A DNA stretch of 64,000 nt from Bin55 sp009840545 (GTDB lineage: Bacteria; Pseudomonadota; Gammaproteobacteria; Pseudomonadales; Azotimanducaceae). The DNA is taken from contig OZ242357.1 in the NCBI GenBank assembly GCA_965208815.1, positions 3,534,001 to 3,598,000 on the forward strand, written 5' to 3'. The notes under the pieces were generated by a model, which was not told the DNA's origin, did not search any database, and worked only from the letters and a program-made list of their open reading frames with translations. Shown here piece by piece: positions 60,091-64,000 of the stretch; position 1 is the stretch's first letter, and every line of letters starts with the position of its first letter. The position numbers and the translations under genes are program-made.

Positions 60091-60839
60091 TTGTCGCTTA
60101 ATCTCATTTCTCGACGGATTGCTTCCGGGGCAATGATATTTTCGAGTTCGCTCAGTTCGGTGATAGATGGAGTCGATTCGTGACCGGGTTTTGTTCCACC
60201 TGCATCGAACCAAATGGGGTTCATACCAACGTTGCGTGAACCGGCTACATCGTTGACCGCAGAGTCCCCAACAAATATCACTTGTTGTGGATGCACATCA
60301 ATCATGCGACAAGCCTGCAAAAAGATTGAAGAATCGGGTTTGCACGACCTAGCTTCTTCCGAACTCAAAACCCCATCGACGAATCGGTCGAGATTCCAAT
60401 GCTCTTTAATGGGTTCGAGCCACTCGTCGTCGATGTTGGAGACAATCGCCAGCTTGTAGCCAAGAGCTCGGAAGCGCTCTAGTGTTGTCACACAATCCTT
60501 TCGGGGACGTAGGTTGGCAATAACGGCGTCACGTTGTGCATCGCAAAACTGCTCAACGACCTTGACTTCGATAGAGTAGCCAAAGGACTCGAACATTGAG
60601 ACCAGAACTTTGCCAATGAATTCGCGGTGGAGGTAGAAGGTCAATTTGGATGCAGATAACTCATGCTCGATTCGATTTCGTGTGATACGAAACTCTGACA
60701 GTAATTCGAGCGTTCCATTGTTGAAATTGACAGTATGGGCGACATCTTCGAGGTTCTTCTGGATGAATTTGGAATTCAAAGGCTCAAACAGCGTATCGCC
60801 CAGATCGAACATCACGGTTGAGATTTCAAGTGACGGCAT
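60087..60839 (-). CDS. HAD-family hydrolase
   Basis: A 250-residue haloacid-dehalogenase phosphatase. Motif I 'MFDLGDTLFEP' (note Gly in place of the usual second Asp neighbour), motif II 'AIVSNID', the lysine in 'SCKPDSSIFL' and motif IV 'IFVGDSAVNDVAGS' are visible. The substrate is unknown; a small phosphorylated metabolite is likely. The 3' end overlaps sqdC's on the opposite strand. Confidence 0.88.
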   Translation of the reverse strand: MPSLEISTVMFDLGDTLFEPLNSKFIQKNLEDVAHTVNFNNGTLELLSEFRITRNRIEHELSASKLTFYLHREFIGKVLVSMFESFGYSIEVKVVEQFCDAQRDAVIANLRPRKDCVTTLERFRALGYKLAIVSNIDDEWLEPIKEHWNLDRFVDGVLSSEEARSCKPDSSIFLQACRMIDVHPQQVIFVGDSAVNDVAGSRNVGMNPIWFDAGGTKPGHESTPSITELSELENIIAPEAIRREMRLSDN

Positions 60840-60883
60840 AGTGCTCTTGTCTCAGATACGGAAGTATTCAGAGGGTTTCACAG

Positions 60884-60900
60884 AGTCATTTGGAATGACT
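60884..60900. promoter_or_regulatory. 17-bp palindrome in a divergent promoter region
   Basis: AGTCATT (60884-60890) and AATGACT (60894-60900) are perfect inverted repeats around TGG. They lie between the HAD gene and the hydroxyacid dehydrogenase gene, a normal place for an operator bound by a dimeric regulator. No local regulator gene is present. Confidence 0.4.
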
Positions 60901-61014
60901 AGTAACATTGTGCATTCGAATTCGATGGGAAGTCGAGAGTAAGCTTCGCTAGCAAGCAATTTGGCTTCGCATGCAAAATCACGTGACGCGAATAAAGACC
61001 AACTAGGGGGAAAC

Positions 61015-62049
61015 TTGAAAGTCGCACTAATGCCCAACTCACACAATCGGGTGGATTTGTTTGAAGATGCAGGACTGGAGGTTCTCGAAGGTCAAGTACG
61101 GTCTACCCAGGATATGATCGATCTGCTACGAGATGCAGACGGAGCGTTGGTCAACATTCAGCCGTTGACCAGCCGCGAAGTCCTGGAATCCTGCCCCAAG
61201 CTAAAGGTCGTCAGTCGAATGGGGGTTGGTGTCGACTCGATCGATCTCGATGCTGCCACAGAATTGGGCATTCTCGCCTGCAACGTCCCTGGAGTTAACA
61301 CGGTCGAAGTTGCTGACCATGCACTCAGTTTGCTACTCGCGCTTACACGTAGAGTTGTGGATTGCGCAAACTCGACTAAAGAAGGAGTGTGGGGTCGCGG
61401 CTTGCGTCTCGGTGCACCTAGATGTATAGCTGGTCACACAGTGGGAATCGTTGGATTTGGAAACATTGGTCGAGCGTTTGCCCAACGAATTCGAGGATTT
61501 GGTCCTGCACAAACCATTGCATACGACCCGTACGTGGATCAGCTGACAGGTGACCTCTATGGCGTACGGATGGTTGAATTCGATGAGCTACTGGCCTCTT
61601 CGGACTTCATAACAATTCATTGTTCCGCTACCAAAGCTAATCGACACATGATCAATGCGGAGTCCTTAGCAAAGATGAAGAGCAATGCATTGCTCGTAAA
61701 CACAGCACGGGGGTCCATCGTGGATGGAGCAGCATTGGCTGATGCTCTTAGTGCTGGTCAGCTTGAAGCCGCAGCGCTGGATGTGACGGAGATAGAACCA
61801 ATTCCAACCGATGATCCTCTACTAAAACTACCGAACATAATTCTCACGCCGCACATTGCCGGAATCTCGCCACGTTTTCTCACAGAGTGTCCTATACGAC
61901 AAGCGGAAAACGTGATCCGAGTGTTACAGGGGAAGCCACCTCATGGACTAGCGAATCCCGAAGTGCTTCGAACTATCGTGAAGATGCGCAACTCAAACCC
62001 TGGTCGTTGGGAAGGAATAACGGATTTTTCCATTGCGTTGGAACTGTAG
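61015..62049 (+). CDS. D-2-hydroxyacid dehydrogenase (phosphoglycerate dehydrogenase-like)
   Basis: A 344-residue NAD-dependent dehydrogenase: 'TVGIVGFGNIGRAFAQRI' binds NAD, and the catalytic Arg ('LLVNTARGSIVDGAALADAL'), Glu ('DVTEIEPIPTDDPLL') and His ('ILTPHIAGIS') are in order. No C-terminal ACT domain, unlike E. coli SerA. TTG 61015 is the start: AGGGGG sits just before it and the protein begins MKVALMPNS. The frame opens 18 codons earlier. It could be serine-pathway SerA or a related hydroxyacid enzyme. Confidence 0.85.
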   Translation: MKVALMPNSHNRVDLFEDAGLEVLEGQVRSTQDMIDLLRDADGALVNIQPLTSREVLESCPKLKVVSRMGVGVDSIDLDAATELGILACNVPGVNTVEVADHALSLLLALTRRVVDCANSTKEGVWGRGLRLGAPRCIAGHTVGIVGFGNIGRAFAQRIRGFGPAQTIAYDPYVDQLTGDLYGVRMVEFDELLASSDFITIHCSATKANRHMINAESLAKMKSNALLVNTARGSIVDGAALADALSAGQLEAAALDVTEIEPIPTDDPLLKLPNIILTPHIAGISPRFLTECPIRQAENVIRVLQGKPPHGLANPEVLRTIVKMRNSNPGRWEGITDFSIALEL

Positions 62050-62127
62050 TCCAGCTTCCCAGAGGACTGAAGAACTGGTGCCGACTCACGGACAAGTTTT
62101 CTCGACTTTAAGCAGAAGGAGTTAAGA

Positions 62128-62874
62128 ATGGAGAAGATTGCTGTCGTAACTGGTGCGGGAACCGGAATTGGAAAGCACACAACATTGGCACTGCTTGGTT
62201 CTGGATATTCCGTCGTCGCCACGGGACGACGCACAGCAAAGCTCGAGACACTTGAACAGGAGGCCGATGCGGGAAATCGATTGCTGACCATCCGTACGGA
62301 CGTCGGAAACGAGAATGATGTCATCCGACTTTTCGATGTCACTCTATCGGCGTTTGGACGGGTCGATTTGCTTTTTAACAATGCCGGCACGGGCGCAGCT
62401 CCCGTACCCATGGAAGAGCTCACATTGTCTCAGTGGGATCGTGTCGTTGCAACGAATCTCACAGGGGCGTTTCTCTGTACTCGGGCAGCCATGAAAATAA
62501 TGAAATATCAGACGCCGAAGGGAGGCCGAATCATCAACAATGGTTCGATTTCAGCTCAAGTTCCTCGGCCACTTTCTGCGCCGTACACGGCGACAAAGCA
62601 TGCACTTACTGGACTAACCAAGTCCACTTCGTTGGACGGCAGGGAATTCGATATCGTTTGCGGTCAAATAGACATTGGAAACGCTGGTACTGAAATGACT
62701 TCAAAGATGGGAGATGGCGCCCTTCAGCCTGACGGTGCGCGTAGACCCGAGCCAACGTTTGATGTAGATGGTGTTGCTCGCGCAGTTCTCTATATGGACA
62801 GTTTGCCGCTCGATGCCAACGTGCAGTTTTTAACTGTCATCGCATCCAAAATGCCATATTCAGGGAGGGGTTAA
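62128..62874 (+). CDS. SDR-family oxidoreductase
   Basis: A 248-residue classical short-chain dehydrogenase: cofactor motif 'TGAGTGIGKHTTLAL', 'LFNNAGTGAAPVPM', catalytic Ser/Tyr/Lys in 'NNGSISAQVPRPLSAPYTAT' followed by Lys. The substrate is unknown. It begins 78 bp after the dehydrogenase gene on the same strand with GAAGGAG upstream, so they may be one operon. Confidence 0.9.
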   Translation: MEKIAVVTGAGTGIGKHTTLALLGSGYSVVATGRRTAKLETLEQEADAGNRLLTIRTDVGNENDVIRLFDVTLSAFGRVDLLFNNAGTGAAPVPMEELTLSQWDRVVATNLTGAFLCTRAAMKIMKYQTPKGGRIINNGSISAQVPRPLSAPYTATKHALTGLTKSTSLDGREFDIVCGQIDIGNAGTEMTSKMGDGALQPDGARRPEPTFDVDGVARAVLYMDSLPLDANVQFLTVIASKMPYSGRG

Positions 62875-62887
62875 TCACCACTCGAGA

Positions 62888-63355
62888 TTAGGACTCTCTA
62901 GCCTCGCGATCTTTCTCACGCTGGAGATCGCGTTCACGCATCGCAGCACGCTTATCGTATTTCTTGCGCCCTACGGCCAATCCAATCTCGCACTTTACAT
63001 TTTTACCGCTCCAATACAACGAGAGTGCGACGCACGTTCGACCGCGCGTCTGGATTCCAGCATAGATATGGGCCAATTCGCGAGCATGAAGTAGCAGCTT
63101 CTTGTCCCGCGTTGCGTCGGCGACAACGTGACTTGATGCACTGAGTAGAGGCTGGATTCTCAAACCCGATATAAATGCCTCTCCATCTCTCATCGTTACG
63201 TAAGAATCAGCAATGCTGGCGTTGCCTGCGCGAATGCTTTTCACTTCCCATCCCTCCAGCACCAGCCCCGCTTCAAACAAGCGTTCAATAGTAAAGTCGA
63301 AGCGCGCGCGACGATTTCGAGCGATCATTCGAACTTGGGATGTGGACGATGCCAT
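62888..63355 (-). CDS. smpB: SsrA-binding protein SmpB
   Basis: A 155-residue protein with family blocks 'RRARFDFTIERLFEAGLVLE', 'GWEVKSIRAGNASIADSYV', 'LLHARELAHIYAG' and the basic C-terminal tail 'GRKKYDKRAAMRERDLQRE'. SmpB delivers tmRNA to stalled ribosomes. ATG 63355 is chosen over an upstream TTG. No ssrA gene is seen in the adjacent 120 bp. It converges on the SDR gene. Confidence 0.96.
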   Translation of the reverse strand: MASSTSQVRMIARNRRARFDFTIERLFEAGLVLEGWEVKSIRAGNASIADSYVTMRDGEAFISGLRIQPLLSASSHVVADATRDKKLLLHARELAHIYAGIQTRGRTCVALSLYWSGKNVKCEIGLAVGRKKYDKRAAMRERDLQREKDREARES

Positions 63356-63484
63356 TGTCAATTCGGCCTTCTATTGAGAGTTGAATTATTGCAGTCTGTT
63401 GAGATTAGACGTTAACCGATGGTCAAGCACATCATTCCATGATTTAGAAGTAGGTGGACCAAGATCACTCGAACGTTATTGAGA

Positions 63485-64000
63485 TCAATTACCGAATGTG
63501 TGACCTTTACGATCTGCGCCTTGAGTTGCTTTGTCTAGATGACTCGTCTTGCTATCAGACGAAAAGTTTCTGCTATCCTTGCTCGACTGAACGTCACGTA
63601 GAACGGAAATCCAATATTCAAGCGCTTGCTTCTGTTCAGCTGCCTCTTCGGACGAAATCGAACCATCTTTCAAGGCTTGTTCAGTTTTCTCAAGTTCCGC
63701 TTCCAAATCACGAAGTTTGCCTGCAACTTGCAAGTCTTCATTTACCATCTCACTAGCCAATCTTGGCGCGTTGAAATTGGCCTTGAACGGATAGTCTTCG
63801 CCGACTATTTGTCCCGGTGTGGAGTCTCCAGGTGGAATGATCCAGTGACAATCCGGAGTTTTCTCAGGCGAATTTGTCCAACAATCCATTAACTCCTCGA
63901 AGTCGTGCTGGTACTTTCCAGGCCGACCGGGTGGCATCTCTTCATGTGGATTCCAACCGGCCTGCATGAACAGGTTGAGTGTCCCCATGCCGATTCGATG
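63485..64000 (-). CDS. Unrecognised protein with C-terminal coiled coil (partial 5' end possible)
   Basis: A protein of at least 167 residues on the minus strand; the frame remains open to the right edge, so the start may lie outside the window (an ATG at 63988 is the first inside). The N-terminal part has Trp/Pro/Gly-rich sequence ('AGWNPHEEMPPGRPGKYQHD', 'DCHWIIPPGDSTPGQIVGED'); the C-terminal half is a Glu/Lys coiled coil ('EDLQVAGKLRDLEAELEKTE'). No signal peptide is visible. No family recognised. Confidence 0.5.
   Translation of the reverse strand, partial: HRIGMGTLNLFMQAGWNPHEEMPPGRPGKYQHDFEELMDCWTNSPEKTPDCHWIIPPGDSTPGQIVGEDYPFKANFNAPRLASEMVNEDLQVAGKLRDLEAELEKTEQALKDGSISSEEAAEQKQALEYWISVLRDVQSSKDSRNFSSDSKTSHLDKATQGADRKGHTFGN

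Noticed and set aside
63362..63484. tmRNA gene (ssrA) next to smpB
   Set aside because: The gap is too short and contains no tRNA-like ends or tag-peptide frame.

Overview
This window reads as a chromosomal segment of a gammaproteobacterium, probably an uncultured marine-type lineage of moderate GC. The evidence is an rpoE-rseA-rseB-rseC block facing nadB, lepA close by, ygfZ beside sdhE, yciB, smpB, a SUF-only Fe-S operon, and several outer-membrane families (a TonB-dependent receptor, a DUF5916 barrel and many lipoproteins). I see no phage, transposase, integrase or CRISPR array. The genus cannot be fixed from the sequence alone.

Layout. 0-3.5 kb: a partial exported protein and yciB on the minus strand, then three tandem secreted Sel1-repeat paralogues with TonB-box-like motifs. 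3.5-13.4 kb: ygfZ, sdhE, nadB, the sigma-E operon (rpoE, rseA, rseB, rseC), an acidic SPOR-like protein where degP/mucD might be expected, an M32 carboxypeptidase and lepA. 13.6-18.5 kb: enoyl-CoA hydratase, then a thiol/glutamyl group (gamma-glutamyltransferase, MsrB, an LhgO-like oxidase, a gamma-glutamylcyclotransferase-fold protein and TusA).

18.6-31.9 kb is the most unusual part. A TPR/TonB-C-terminal protein is followed by a tightly packed 11.9-kb operon. It encodes four lipoproteins, a membrane-anchored helical-repeat protein, a PEGA-SUMF1 protein, a small acidic membrane protein, an ExbB/TolQ/MotA-type proton-channel subunit, a degenerate actin-like ATPase and two von Willebrand A (VWA) proteins. 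The single transmembrane helix of each VWA protein carries an ExbD-like aspartate. I infer an envelope-spanning, possibly proton-driven machine in which VWA proteins replace ExbD/TolR. I know of no named system with this composition.

32-48 kb: a methyltransferase, a TonB-dependent receptor with a clear terminator and a 5' hairpin, a nucleotidyltransferase, a divergent UvrA, the SUF operon (sufB-C-D-S-A-T-E) on the minus strand, a large alpha/beta hydrolase and a DUF1761 protein. 48-54 kb: a His-rich membrane protein behind a good sigma-E promoter match, two glycosyltransferase-fold proteins, NIPSNAP, tRNA-Arg(CCU), and a CBS / P-II-like / two-DUF1538 operon that looks like a regulated transporter. 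54-64 kb: a DUF5916 barrel, a likely sqdB-sqdD-sqdC operon for sulfoquinovosyl lipid synthesis, a HAD phosphatase, a hydroxyacid dehydrogenase, an SDR, smpB and a coiled-coil protein running off the window.

The window carries both an envelope-stress regulator (sigma-E) and several envelope systems, and one sigma-E target can be proposed from sequence. Start codons differ from the longest open frame in many places; the reason is given in each entry.
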